A DNA stretch of 64,000 nt from Leuctra nigra (GCA_934045905.1 OW203765.1:13455409-13519408); one strand, 5' to 3'. Shown: positions 45,290 to 57,699, counted from the stretch's first letter. Made by a program: numbers and translations. Notes: generated by a model not told the origin, from the letters alone.

Positions 45290-45634
45290 TGTTAAAATCT
45301 CTATTTTTTTTTAGAAGATACCGTGATTAGTAGAAAATTGAAAATGAAACCGTTCGGCAGATTATTTAATTTTTCATGGTCATTGGGACAAAAATTTTTA
45401 TGAGTTTTTGACTATTTTAAGACAAATCAGTCAAAATCTTCAAATGTTTATTGACATTCTATTGACTTTCTACTTTCTGCTTGTTGTGAAATATTTGTCA
45501 AATTTATTTAAAGAAGTCTTAAATAAATTATCACTACTCCGCACTCATTTCGTTTTACTTCAATCCAATGTAAATTGTAGAGAAACTTTTACTAAGGCTC
45601 GCTTATCAACGCGTTACACCGAGCGTTTTCCTCG
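45290..45634 (+). mobile_element. Family B 3' part
   Basis: Body words ('tcatggtcattgggacaaaa') and the 3' end CGCTTATCAACGCGTTACAC, CGAGCGTTTTCCTCG and T. The terminal tetranucleotide is CTCG. The 5' half is missing. Confidence 0.55.
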
Positions 45635-46714
45635 TGATAGCCATCAACTACCGCTGTGATTGCATGGAGCTCGCTGGTGTTGCAACAGCCTCGCCTGACA
45701 TCCAACCCATCACTGTTACATTCCCCGATGCATCGGAAATCAATTAGTAGTTTTTACCAGAGTCGTTAAACTGGAATTAGCTGCTTCATCATGTCAATAT
45801 GTGACTGTGGATGAGAAACATCGCAGCAGAAGGATAGGGGGGACATTATGAGTTTTATGATGATTCTAAGAGTCTGCAGGAAAGTAATATAAAATGTAAA
45901 CCAACATTCTTAATTAAACTCAAATCGATGTTGATCTGTTTCCAATAACCTGACTGGCTTTTTCATAAATTTCAGTCAAAACTGGACAACTGATAGATAA
46001 TATCTGTATGTCAGGGGTAGAACCGGATATCCATTTCAATGATTCTTTTGGTCAGCTCAATAACCAGTTATTCTGCCTTCATCAAATTTTATTTGTAACG
46101 ACATGAGTCGTTGCGTAAGAGAATTCTTCAATATAAATGTTTTGTTGACATCTGTCATATGTCAATTAATAGAGCTTGATTACATCATTCTAAAAGTGTG
46201 CAACGCAAATACGAGAACATGGACTTCCAGCCTTCTAACTTTGAGGTACAGATATTAGAATATAAGTTGACGTAAGAAATGCAATAACATTTGATTTAAT
46301 TTTAAAAAAATTAGTAAATTATTTTCCTATGCAGTAGGTACGTACTACGTAATACGATCTTAACTATGTTTAATAATTTTGTATTCGTACATCACTACAT
46401 AACATTATGTTGGTAAAACAATATAAATACCCACACCAATTTCTCTATTAACATTGATAAAAGTATCATAAAACGCATTCAATGTTATTTGTAAAATGGT
46501 ATTGGGCTTTCACAATCAAATTTGTATAATATCAGCTATTGCATAATAACTGTATCGGTTATGATCTAATATACATTACTTCTTTATAATCCATCGTTTG
46601 GTTTTTGTAAGTAACTTAACTACATATTTACACTTTAATCTTATCAACTGATTGCCCTAGATTCTCTCGAACTCTCAGTTCACACGAATTAACCACACAT
46701 ACAAGTAAGTAGAA
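45635..46714. other. Unassigned AT-rich spacer with repeat D
   Basis: 46,190-46,260 ('gtgtgcaacgcaaatacgag') is loosely repeated at 50,588 and 57,987. No gene. Confidence 0.35.
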
Positions 46715-46850
46715 TTGTCTCATTCATGCCTTGGTTTTGCTCAGCACTGGAACACAATTCCACAAATAATAACTATCATTAGCCTCAGACAAAAACAGTT
46801 ACAATGTGGCGCCCAACTAGACACGCCATCGCAGCACAGATATAATAATC
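46715..46850 (+). repeat. Possible LTR-retroelement leader (primer-site-like)
   Basis: GTGGCGCCCAACTAGAC at about 46,805 has the TGGCGCCCAAC of a tRNA-Lys primer-binding site. No polypurine tract, second LTR or gag/pol frame was found, so this is at best a relic. Confidence 0.25.
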
Positions 46851-47129
46851 ACCATTCGATGCATTACAATAACATCGCGGACAAAAACCAGGTCATTAGC
46901 CATCCCGATTGATGGCACTGATTGGTTATTGATTACGTTATCGGATGTGTGTGCTTTAGCGGCAGGGGTAGAAAAGTGATACGTTTAAGGGGATACAAGC
47001 GCTCGGTCGTTTTACAAAATTGAGAGGGAAAAATTGTTTCATAAGTGGGTGTAACTTTGATAGGATGTTCACATGATCCGTCTGATTGTATATTAGTAGC
47101 ACTTTTTCCTTTTTGCTTCTTACATTGTT

Positions 47130-47530
47130 AATTAGGCGCCGGTTATTCAACAAAACCGCTCAAAACCATGAAATTTCCGATACAATTGGAGACCAAAACC
47201 ATGAACCAATTGATCTCTAATTTTAATCATGATTAGATAAAAGACAAACTTAGGGTTATCACTTTGGCACATTTTTTAAATTAAATTTCATACGGCTACC
47301 ATTAAGACAAGAAAAAAATATATTTATTCACCAAAAATCAACTAATTACTACTTTAATTATAACGAAGCAAAAAAATTTAAAATTTTCCAAATGATAACC
47401 CTAAGTTTGTCTTTTGTCTAATCATGATTAAAATTTGAAATCATTTTGTCAACTTATTTTGTCTCCAATCGTATCCAAAAAAAAGTACATGCAACAAGCG
47501 GCAAAATCGCTTGCGTTTGCAGCACCTTAA
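47130..47530. mobile_element. MITE with long inverted arms
   Basis: The left end GGCGCCGGTTATTCAACAAA and its following 130 bases ('catgattagataaaagacaa', 'cttagggttatcac') recur in reverse complement up to about 47,530. The element at 54,165-54,480 is a relative. Confidence 0.55.
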
Positions 47531-49129
47531 TCGTAGAGTTTTATTTTATGAAAGGATGGTGTTTTGATGGTTTTGCGTTGGGTTTGATAGTTGGAACAGC
47601 TGTTTGGATTGGTCTGAGGGAGGATTATAATGTGGGGAATGGCGTATAGTTTTGAAACTGCTGAATAGGGAATATTACAGATGAAATCGTATAATTTTGC
47701 TGTTTTGAGCAAATAATTTTGTAGAGAACACTGTCGATCTTGAATACTGAATGACTGACTGCATTATAATTATTTTGAAATCAAAAAATTGAATTTTTTC
47801 AGAAATATTATTATTGATGATCACGATGATGATGACGATAACGATGCTAATGATCATTGTGATTAAAACATAGATACATGTGATGCATTGTATAATTGTG
47901 TATAACTTTAGTCATAATTTGATTTAACATTATTTTGTACAATATAATCAATTGATGATTTTTTTAATAATAATAATCTCTTTTGTGTTACAAATACAGG
48001 TTTTGTAAAACAGTATTCTATATTAATATTCCCCTAACATTATCAATGCTGAGCTCAAATCTAGTTTCTATATTATCTTCACCGCCCTGATTACACAAAA
48101 TATCTTTCCCGTGAAGTTTGAAGCATCTAAGACGCTCTGAACTGTGTAAGTACAAACACTACTCGTGGGCTTGTTAAAAAGTCGTACGCTGTTTGCTATC
48201 TTGAAGATATTGTTAGTCTTTGCACACTTTCCTCTTCCCGCATTGTTAGTGGACTGGACTTGCTTGAGACTTTCACTTGGTTTATGTTGCTCCAACAGAA
48301 GGAGGAATACACAGGGAAGAAGTTAGTCCATCCAGAAGACTTTCGAGATTCTTCCAGAGCGTCATGACCGACAAGTGTCTTCCAGAGACGTCAGCAGGAT
48401 TTTTAGATTTTTCTACTTATTTAGAATCATGAACATATACGAATTCCGATTATTCAGAAATTACAAAAAATGTAACTCACTTTCACTTTCTATTTCTATT
48501 TTTATTTTTCTATTTCACTTTTCTCTGAAAAGAGCAAACAGAACATGAAGCATTTATATTTTTGAAGTATTTTCCTTAGTTTATTTTGAGCCCGGTCTCG
48601 GTCCGGATATTTTCACAACACATCACTGAAAGTTTTCCATAAAACAACTTAAAAGGTGTTAAAACTAATACGCTATGAAATCAGTCCATTAATTTCTAGA
48701 GACAAATAGCTTGATTTGACGGGTATAATTGCAAATCCTGACATTGTTACACATAATTTTTAGTTATATTTTTCTTATTTCTCCATATTCTAAAAACGAT
48801 ATAAAATAAAGGGCAATAAAAATTTCTTCGACTTCAAAACAAAGATTGAAAATGAAAACTGGTTTCCCCTGTTTTTTCCCGTTTACTCCTAACTATGCGT
48901 AAAGGAGATAACATGACCCCATCATTTAGTTGTTTCAATTTACATGATACTTAATAGCAGCCCAAAGTATAACGATACATTTGCCAGCGCAATATGCAAG
49001 TCTAACTGCCTATTAAGACAAGCTGAAAAACACAAAGTTTTCATCGTTCCCGCACCTCCAACATACACGAGCATGAACAAGACGGCTGCATAACGTCTTA
49101 TTACCACTAAGATGGCTATCTCATGTTAT
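47531..49129. other. Unassigned AT-rich spacer
   Basis: 48,587-48,640 ('gcccggtctcggtccggata') is a scrap of the tRNA-Ala-like SINE tail. No gene could be supported. Confidence 0.35.
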
Positions 49130-49340
49130 TAATGACGTCATAGCGCGCAGAAGTTCCGCTTCTTCCCGCCAGAGTGTGACAGTATTTCAGCGCTGCGGTT
49201 TCATTTCCACGGCCTACTGTATGCATTACTCTGTCCCAACCAGCGTATCTTCGCCGGAGTTACGACCAGAAGATAATGGAGCTGCCGCCGGGACGTTTAC
49301 ATAAGAGTAATTGACCGGAGCATGTTCAACTTTTGTCCCG
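49130..49340 (+). promoter_or_regulatory. GC-richer, promoter-like patch
   Basis: AATGACGTCATAGCGCGCAG (CRE-like, then CpG-rich), CTTCCCGCCAGAG, and a short open frame ATGGAGCTGCCGCCGGGACG that meets a donor-like AAGA|GTAATT. It stands out against AT-rich sequence. No downstream exon was matched. Confidence 0.25.
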
Positions 49341-50309
49341 TGTGTGTGTTTTTAGATTGTAAGATTGCCTAGTTTGTTGTGTGTTACAGATTTTGAAAAT
49401 ATAATGTTCGAAATATTTAATTCGACAGTTTGGCCAACAGAAACCAGATTTGTATAAGTTCTGGACAGATGAAATAGTTCATCAGAAATCTCTCCACAAT
49501 CACTGATCAAGGGTTTAACGAAATCACCTAATATAGTTGAAAGTAAAATTTGATACTGTATTTTTTTTAAGAATTGTAATTTTATAACACATGGTATGAA
49601 CCACCCTTACTGTTATTGCATTGTTAGATGATTTTTAAAATTGCACTTTATTAATTGTTGTATGAAAACTAATAGACCCACATTGTTTCTAGGTTACTTC
49701 ATTATAAACAATTTAAAAAATATTTGACGACTGTATCCTTATTCATGGTATTGTTATGATTTTTAAAAAATGAGTGTATTTTTCTATTGTTAAAATTTTT
49801 CAACAATGCATTATGAGGAGTTAAAAAAACTAAAAATTTCTATTTCTATTCTGAATAGAAGTACCAAAATTTTTAAAAAATTATTACCTCTCCTTTAAAA
49901 ATGTGGATTTTTGGGGTCTAGTGTATCATGTATGATTATACCTAACTTAATCTTTTATAAATGTGGGAGTATTTAAGAGTTGAAATATTTCAGAGAAATA
50001 ATGTAACCTAAAACTTATTTCTTACCTCACTCTACACTCGCTGTTTTCCAATTTATTTGGAACTAAATGGAATGCGAATGGAATCGGTTTGAAAAGATAA
50101 TCTGGTACAAAAGGAATTTAAACATAAAACATTCGATTTGTGTTTTATTTGAATTACCCACCGGAGGGATTCCCGCACACGGATTCAAGCGTTTAGAATT
50201 GAATCCTTGTGCATTTAACTCGATAAACTGTAGACAAATACATTGGATACCTCGAAGCTATTTGCAAGAGATAAACTTGTATTCACATGATGTGGAGCTT
50301 TAGAATGGA
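49341..50309. other. Unassigned AT-rich spacer
   Basis: No gene or ordered repeat seen. Confidence 0.3.
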
Positions 50310-50530
50310 CCAACCAAGAAAATATCTCACTTCACAGGAAGTGAAGTCTATTCTTCGTACGTTACGTCACTCATTGTAGACGCCATCTTGTTGACACAAT
50401 TCAGAGGCATTGTTCTGGATCATTTAAAACCTCAGCGGTAAAATGCCAGAAGTCCATTGCAATGTCATTCTGCTTCATCCGATAGTTTGGAATAGTGACA
50501 CAAGTTTGAGTAAGATACTACTTTAATATA
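50310..50530 (+). promoter_or_regulatory. Promoter-like patch with ETS, CRE and YY1-like sites
   Basis: CACAGGAAGTGAAG, GTTACGTCACTC and GACGCCATCTTG lie within 65 bases. A short frame from ATGCCAGAAGTCCATTGCAA follows to a donor-like TTTGA|GTAAGA. These could drive an unannotated first exon, or be a mobile-element piece. No downstream exon was found. Confidence 0.25.
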
Positions 50531-50559
50531 ACTGTATTTTATGACACCATTCAAATGGC

Positions 50560-51000
50560 AATTGAGAGCGTGAAGACATCATTCCAAAAGTGTGCAGCGC
50601 AAAATCGAGTTACTGGACTTTCGCCCTTCTACCTCTGAGTGCTGATATCTTAATAGGTCTGTTGGTTGCAAGTGGAAAGATAGTTGTTTTAGTCCATGCC
50701 ATCTCTTCTCTATCATAGAAGCTGCTTCCGTGTGTTGTGAAAACAAGCGTAGAAAGTTAAAAGTAGTTTCTTGCTTTGAAATGCACACCCACTGTACTTT
50801 CACACTTTCTAATGAAAAGTCGTCTGAGGAGCAGTTTTTAATACTCTGTTAAATTTTAAACAGTTGATGACTAAGTATACTGTCGTGGCAACAGCCAATG
50901 ACAATCCTCGAATGACCACTAACTGACTTTAAAATATAGCTACTAGTTTTAAAATAGCATTGAAGAACCTACCCTTATACTATCCTAGAACAAGAGAAGT
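50560..51000. repeat. Repeat D block
   Basis: 'gtgtgcagcgcaaaatcgag' and 'cagtttttaatactctgtta' are shared loosely with 46,200, 53,690 and 57,990. It may be a diverged DNA transposon, but no ends were defined. Confidence 0.35.
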
Positions 51001-51114
51001 TAATGCAAACTATTCATGTTAAACCAAGTCCACACTAACTATTGGTTGATGAGTCACATTTTCGTCATCAATGTGACACTGCGCGTGAGCTGTTTGTACC
51101 TCGTCTAAACCGGC

Positions 51115-51190
51115 ATTTAGGGGCTGTTCATCTTTATACAATCCCCCTAAAAAGTAGGTCACACCTGCAGACCCCCCCCCCCCCCCCACA
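51115..51190 (+). mobile_element. Poly-C MITE end
   Basis: TAGGGGCTGTTCATCTTTAT followed within 60 bases by a run of C. Same family as 26,700-26,843 and 51,752-51,815. Confidence 0.5.
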
Positions 51191-51393
51191 CAAAAAGCAC
51201 AAATGCATATTTTCACATACCCATTGATTTGTTGCAAAAAATGAAAGGAAAAATAGGTACTACACATTGACATAATGAGAAAACGGAACGTTTTTTTGAA
51301 TTATATTACTACTTACAAATACTTTTAGTATTATCCTAAAGAGGAAATGCTAGGAGTGGAGACATAACTTACTGATTGTATAGAGAAGAAGCA

Positions 51394-51640
51394 ACTCTTG
51401 TGGATGGCCATCTCAGAAGGATGCCAGATGAAAGATTGCTAATGAGAGCCTGGTCATGGGTACCGTCAAGAAGAAGAAAGAGAGGAAGACCAAGGAGGAG
51501 GTGGGCAGAAGGGATCGACACTGCCATGAGAAGGTGAGGTCTACGCGATGGGGACTTCTTAAATAAAGATAAATGGCATTTAGGATGCAGAATACGGCCA
51601 GAGCTGTAAACAATCTGCTTAAATAATAAATAATAATAAT
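51394..51640 (+). mobile_element. Non-LTR retrotransposon (LINE) 3' end
   Basis: One frame reads VDGHLRRMPDERLLMRAWSW, then VPSRRRKRGRPRRRWAEGID, the usual C-terminal end of LINE reverse transcriptases (GHxxRMPDxR ... GRPRRRW). A stop follows soon after, then WHLGCRIRPEL, another stop and an AATAATAAT tail. 5'-truncated and inactive. Confidence 0.7.
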
Positions 51641-51751
51641 AATCCTAAAGTGAGGGAAAATTCAATCAAAGTTTAGAGTGATATTTCTTTTTACTGAAAC
51701 ATACTAATTAACACAAAATAGACACAACAAACTTTGGCATCACGTTTGTCT

Positions 51752-51815
51752 GCCCCCCCCCCCCCCCCCCCCCCCCCCCAAGGCGTGACATACTTTATTA
51801 ACATCCCCTTAGGTA
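51752..51815 (-). mobile_element. Poly-C MITE end
   Basis: A C-run of about 26, then 'gcgtgacatactttattaac' and ATCCCCTTA, the reverse complement of the end at 51,115. Confidence 0.5.
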
Positions 51816-52635
51816 ACATAACAATACCTGATCCTTTGATTGTCACGCCACTGTCTCCCACCACACGCCACTGGGCTACAGAATGAAAATAAATCTTCCC
51901 CCATATCGCTCCACCATTCCCAGTAAGTTGGAATTGGCAATACCATATTCCACACTTTACGACCCTCTTACTTCTCCAACATATACATTCTCTTGCTCGT
52001 AATAAATACCACGGCGTATGATTTAAACACGGGCAATTGCAGGGGAATCGTTTGTAATGCAGCATTAGTTGCATACAGATATCCGGCGACCTATTCAGAT
52101 AATACTCCTTCAGGACCAGCAAGATACGACCTAGGGATTTATCTAACCAGTTTATCGGGTTTTTTTAGAGCCCATTTCAAACCGAATTGTTCATTTCAAG
52201 AGATTTTCTTGCAGATTTGAATCAACTGAAATGGATGAAAGAGGTTATTTTGGTCATCTGAGTTTTTTTAAGGAGCGTGTGCACAGTGTTTTATATCAGT
52301 AAGCTTTTGAGTGGTGGGAAATGTGTTACGGGGTGTTAAATCGTGATGGAGGGCTTTTTCTTCGAGCTGTTTGGCTGAATTGAGTTGGAGAGAATGTTCT
52401 GGAATGAGGGAGGGAGTTAATAGTTTTAAATAAAGCGACCGTTTAGATGGCGTCGAATTGAGTTCGTTTCATGTAAATTGTTCGTCTGTCAAGAAGAATG
52501 TCGCGTTGACATCATTTTCGATGTTCAGAAACATTTCATAATATTTAACAATCTTTGAACATTTACTGCTCCACGAAACTTCAGTTCCTAATTCTTCATA
52601 TGAAATATGGTTTTTACTGATTCCCTCAGTTAGGT
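51816..52635. other. Unassigned spacer
   Basis: No gene or repeat supported. Confidence 0.3.
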
Positions 52636-52943
52636 GAATGTTAATAAATACCAACTGCGATGTGAAAAGATTTTCCTCGAGTGGGACTCGAACCCACGAC
52701 CTTCCGATATCCAATCAGATGCTTTACCAGCTGAGCTACCGAGGCAGTTCACATTGTTGATATTGTGTTCCAATTTATCTTCAAAATCGGTAAGTTGCTA
52801 ACGCAGCTTATATTGGAACACAGCCGCTGCAATGTGAACTGCCTAGGTAGCTCAGCTGGTAGAGCATCTGACTGGATATCGGAAGGTCGTGGGTCCGTGT
52901 CCCACTCGAGGAAAATCTTTTCACATCGCAGTTGGTATTTATT
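52636..52943. mobile_element. Inverted pair of tRNA-like SINE heads
   Basis: The left copy (minus) and the right copy (plus) both have TAGCTCAGCTGGTA, a TATCGGAAGGTCGTGGGT arm, CCCACTCGAGGAAAA and the tail TTTTCACATCGCAGTTGGTA. They face outward around a 75-base spacer which itself holds 'tgtgttccaat' and 'attggaacaca'. The anticodon loop reads TTGGATA or CTGGATA. Only the left one can form a near-complete acceptor stem. Not a canonical tRNA gene. Confidence 0.7.
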
Positions 52944-52989
52944 GTCTATTCTTCGTTAGAGCTTGCTATTTCATTCACTGTCTATTTTT

Positions 52990-53190
52990 AGTGAATTGTT
53001 TAACGTTGCACTGTTCTGCAGCGAGGCTAATGGCTACGGATGAATGATGATGATGATGATGATTGGGAGATGATTGAAGAATATAGGTAAGGATGGATGG
53101 TGGGCAGGAGGCGGCCGTGGTGTATTAGTAAGGAACTATCCCAGCATTTCCCTGCGACTGAGGGAAACCACGCAATTGCTCAGTCAGGAA
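52990..53190 (-). mobile_element. SINE-body fragment
   Basis: GTTTAACGTTGCACTGTTCT, GCAGCGAGGCTAATGGC, a GATGATGATG tract and GGCGGCCGTGG are the reverse complement of the body of the SINE at 44,184-44,469. The tRNA head is absent. Confidence 0.6.
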
Positions 53191-54164
53191 GGAAGATCGA
53201 ACACGGAGGTCAGAGGTGAAGTACAGATTGTTACTGCCTGAGCTAGCTTGTGGTGGGTGGGGTAAAGGGGGTGATGCCCCCCCATCCCCCCGGGGGCGCC
53301 GAGGGTACGGTCTTCAAGCAACTTTCTGTTGAATAATTGACAATTTCACGGACACTGTAAACGTTAAAGCCGAAGAGAATGATAAAAATCTTTTGGATGT
53401 CACAAAACAAATAGCAAATGAATGACTAATTTAATGAAAATGTCTCAACAATTAAATGCTGGGCCAGAACAAGCGTGAAACCAACAACTTATCACTCTTC
53501 GCAACTGATTAAACCCCAGTTTCAAAGCCGAATCATGTCATTGACTTTACAACCGGCTTTTCAGCGCATTGCAAAACTTAAACAGTTGATTGGGACTTTT
53601 GTGCCATGGCAACAACCAATGAAACCCATGACTAAGTCACTGTTAAACTTAACAACTGATTTAAAAGAGCTTTAAATTCAACCCTTGGGACCAGTTTTTA
53701 ATACTCTGCTAAAACCACGGTCATTCAGACAGTTCAGAGGATTTCAGATAGAATAACAATTAATTTTTTAAAAAATCAGCATTTTGAAGTGGCAATGCGC
53801 ATAGAGCTTTACAAGTACGTCTATATAAAAATGTATCAACAATATCTCGAAATAAATGTTTTTGCACCCTTCTTCCATCCAATCAATCAATTTTATGAAA
53901 CTCTTTTAAATGTTTATTCTCTTATAAGAATGGATAATGGATGTAGATTAAATGAATACACTCTATTTGGACGTTTGAGAAACTAGTTTTTTCAACCTCA
54001 ACCTCAACATTGCTATTACTATTCAGTGGGATTCATCAGGAGTTTATACAGGTTATACTTTTTAAATCCGTCAAAAATCCTCATAAAGCGCACTGAAAAT
54101 TAAGAGGAGAAATATTGAAGTTGGAAATAAAATAATAGTTTGTGAAACGTAAGAATAGAATGCG
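53191..54164. other. Unassigned spacer with repeat D pieces
   Basis: 53,480-53,720 shares words with repeat D. A C/G-rich patch lies at 53,275-53,300. No gene. Confidence 0.3.
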
Positions 54165-54480
54165 TTAAGGTGGTTCAACCTCGAGCGATTTTGCCGCGTG
54201 TTGCAGGCATTTTTTGGATACGATTAGAGAGAAAATGGGTTGACGAAATGACTTGAAATTTGAATCATGACTTTTGATGAAAAATTGTATAATTTCTTGT
54301 CTCGCTGGGTGCCGTACAAAATGTAATTTAAACAAATGTGCCAAGTGATGGCCTTCAAAATGTGTCTTTTATCTAATCATGATTAAAATATGAGATCAAT
54401 TATTGATTAACGGGTTTGGTCTCCAATCGTATCGGCAATTTCATAGTTTTGAACGGTTTTGTTGAATAACCGACGCCTAA
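54165..54480. mobile_element. MITE related to 47,130-47,530
   Basis: The left end 'aaggtggttcaacctcgagc' and right end GGTTTTGTTGAATAACCGAC, CGCCTAA match the other copy's ends in inverted order, with a shorter middle. Confidence 0.55.
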
Positions 54481-54521
54481 TAATTAACAAGGCACGAAGC
54501 AAAAATGAAAATTACTACTAA

Positions 54522-55370
54522 TTGAGCGAGCGAAGCGAGCGTCTCCTTTTGACTCTTTTGACACGGACCTCTGTTTTTTTTTTTGTTTTTTTTTTGTTTT
54601 TATTTTTATTTTTTTTTACTTTTGGCTGCTATTTGGAGCAATAGAAGTCACACCGTTTCACTTATCGATCTGAAATTTTGCACACATGTAGAGACAACCT
54701 TTTCTGTTTGCTGACCCAATTTTTTTTTGAAATCCATTGATTGGTTAAAATTTAAATAAACATCTCCTGATAGGCTGAAAAATGAAAATGGTCTTCTACA
54801 AATGTGATCAACCTTATATTTTGCATGGTCATTAAGACCAACATTGTCTCTTATTTTACAAATTTTCAGCCAAATCCTCCCATTGGTTAAAAATTAAAAA
54901 AATATTTCATGTGCTTTTTGAAATTTAAACCAGAACTGTATGACCGATCAACTTTAAAACTTGCATGGTCATTGGGTTCAACATTATCAGTATTTTTGAC
55001 AATTTTCAGACTAAACTGTGTTTAAATTCAAAAGTTATTGACAGTTTACGGATATTTGTCGTGTTGGCTGTCATATTTCTCTAATTTCACATTTCACGGC
55101 ATCTTCGAATCTTCAGTTCAAGGTTGTTAGAGCAGAAACTTTCAAACGTATATGAAACTGATGTTAAAACGAGATCCTGTGATTTTTGAAAATTAACAAG
55201 GAATTGTTCAATCCCAAAGGTTTAATCGATCAACTTAAGTTAAAACATTGCGTGGTTATTGGGACCAATATTTTAGGAATTGGGACATTTTCGATAAACA
55301 GAATTTCGGTTCGAGGTGTTGCGCGTATCCGTGCTCGCTCATCAACGCGTTACTCAGAGCGTTTTCCTAG
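54522..55370 (+). mobile_element. Family B, full-length copy
   Basis: 5' TTGAGCGAGCGAAGCGAGCG; 3' CGCTCATCAACGCGTTACTC, AGAGCGTTTTCCTAG and T. It is 849 bases with repeated 'gatctgaaattttgcacaca' and 'tgcatggtcattaagaccaa' units and no ORF. Confidence 0.65.
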
Positions 55371-55539
55371 TATACAATCAGACTGATCATGTGAACATCC
55401 AATCAAAGTTACACTTTTTCTCTCTCAATTTGCTAAAACGGCCGAGCGCTTGTACCAAAAGTCTACGAGGAAGCGACCCTCCTTGTAACACGACAACGAA
55501 ACAGGTGTAATTGTTGCTCCTCAACTGATTAGCCCACAT

Positions 55540-55720
55540 CACGCTCCCCACATCACGTGACACTTGCCAGCGCTGTGATTGGTCGCACTGTCGTCCGGCT
55601 CGGGCGATACATCATTTGCATTGTTGCATGTACTACCCCGTGACGTCACCCGGCTGATTTATACCGGCTAATCTTGGCAACGCTGTATGCATGCTACCGT
55701 GGCCGGTGGCTCGGTCGGGC
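55540..55720 (+). promoter_or_regulatory. Promoter-like patch: E-box, CCAAT, CRE, TATA-like
   Basis: In order: CACATCACGTGACAC (E-box CACGTG), GCTGTGATTGGTCG (inverted CCAAT), CCGTGACGTCACCC (CRE palindrome) and GATTTATACCGG (TATA-like, about 55,655). The sequence is CpG-rich here only. No first exon could be joined to it. Confidence 0.35.
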
Positions 55721-56284
55721 AGTGACGGACGACCATATTAACAGCGGGTAATGTAGTAGCTTTCACCCCCCCCCCCCCCCCCCCAACCCTTCTCACACAT
55801 ATGGTGTTTATTACATCCAGGGGTGGGGGAGAGGGGGGCAATTGATATTTTTTTCGTATTTTGGAATGGAGGGAGTTTAGTAATAAGTAATCTCTTATGT
55901 CAGGGAATTATGTATGGTGGGGTTTGGGCCGAGGATTTCTTTATTGTGCTTTGGACCGAGGCGGAGTTTTGGTTTTGTGAGCTGGTAGAACAAAAGAGTT
56001 GTCCGAAATAAATAATCGCATCTTTTCAGGAACCCTTTTAAATTCAATTCACTTGGAAATTTTGTAAGCCCTGTGCTACGAAGATAATGTTCTGAGTGAG
56101 TCTCATATTCATAAACAAAGAGTTAAAAGAAGGGTGACTTTATTGAGTTGTGTTTTATAAAAACCGGCCGTCTCCACAAAAGTTAATTTTTGAGAGAGAC
56201 AAGTTGTTTTAGGTTTCTCCGATTGATCTATAATATTTAACACGTTTTTTATTTTTTTTAATTTTTTTTTCAATACGGACATTC
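55721..56284. other. Spacer with poly-C
   Basis: A run of C of about 17 near 55,768-55,784. No gene could be supported. Confidence 0.4.
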
Positions 56285-56575
56285 TTTGAGGTTTGCAGAC
56301 CACATTTTTTTTGGAATCCGTTGATTCGTTCAAATTTAAAAAATAATATAATTTTTGATTGGTTGGTCCGATCAGTTTAAAATTTATAATTTTTTCAAGT
56401 CAATGCGACCTACAATGTCTCAAATCTTACAAAGTTTTAGCAAATACTCGAATTTGTTTAAGATTAAATAATATCTTCTAGTTGGTCGAAATTAAAATGT
56501 TCCGATTAAGTTCAAATTTTACATGGTGATCAAGACTAACATTATCGATCAGCGCATCACTCTCAATTATTGAAA
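56285..56575 (+). repeat. Family B internal fragment
   Basis: Contains 'gattggttggtccgatcagt' and 'tctcaaatcttacaaagttt' units of the family body. No ends. Confidence 0.4.
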
Positions 56576-56964
56576 ATGGACAGCTTTTCATTGCCCATCG
56601 GCCATCACGTCTGAAATTACGTAATCAGCCTTTTGTAAATAAATAAATAGCCGAAACTCACCTCAGACGCAAACCTTATCCTTTTGTGTTTAGAACTAAA
56701 TTTATTTTAACACACAATAACTGTCCAAACCGTAAATTACATTGAAAACGTCATCACAACAAGAAACTTCAATCGTTATTTTTAGTATCTTTTTCCTGCT
56801 CTGAATAGGTCCGTGAACCACCAAACCAAAGCCGATGAAGTTTGTATATATATTTTCTTAGGAAATAATTTTCCTTCGTTTATTATTTACTTAGAGTGAG
56901 TGGTGTGTATTGAGTCATGTTAACGACGTCAAGTTACTGTTGATAATGTTATGTTATGTAATTC

Positions 56965-57671
56965 AAATTTAAAAAAAATTATCTTTAGATTGGTAGATCC
57001 CATCAATTTGAAATTTAGCATAGTCATTTCAACCAACATTGTACCCAATCATAAAAAGTTTCAGCCAAATCCTCCCATTGGTTAAAATTTAAAACCATCT
57101 TTTCTGTGTTTTTTGAAATTTAAACTAGAACCGATTGAACGATCAACTTATAACTTCGCATGATGGTTGGGACCAACATTATCTGCACTTTTTTCAATTT
57201 TCATACTAATCTGTGTTTAAATCCAAAAGTTATTGACATTTTACGGACATTTTGCGCGTTGGCGCTCAAATTCACGGCGACTTCGACTCTTCAGTTCAAG
57301 GCAAGGTAGTTAGAGTAGAAACTTTCAAACGCATATGAAACTGATAATGACCGTTCAACAGTCGATCTGATATTGTGTAGACTTACTTATATCATATGAG
57401 TGGCCCCAGGTATATTTTTTGAAGGAGATCCTGGGATTTTTGAAATTCACACGGAACCGTTCAATCATAAAGGTTCAATCTATCAACTTAAAGCTTTGCA
57501 TGGTTATTTGGACCAATATTTTAGGAATTTTTTGAGATTTTTATACAAGTCTGTGACGAAATTCTAGAATGATTGGCTTTTAATTACATTTTCGATAGAC
57601 AGAATTTCGGTTCGAGGTGTTGCGCGTATCCGTGCTCGCTCATCAACGCGTTACCCAGAGCGTTTTCCTAG
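56965..57671 (+). mobile_element. Family B copy, 5'-truncated
   Basis: Body units and a complete 3' end: CGCTCATCAACGCGTTACCC, AGAGCGTTTTCCTAG, then T. It carries the empty version of the site (ATCATAAAGGTTCAATC, minus strand of the MITE target) interrupted in the copy at 59,205. Confidence 0.6.
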
Positions 57672-57699
57672 TGTATAGTTATTAGATTGAATGGACCGT

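Noticed and set aside
51691..52122. 143-codon minus-strand frame with a Gly run
   Set aside because: The Gly run is the poly-C tract of a MITE and no domain is present.
52670..52760. A functional tRNA gene on the minus strand
   Set aside because: The anticodon loop gives an unsuitable identity and the copy is one of an inverted pair with the same tail, so it is more likely SINE-derived.
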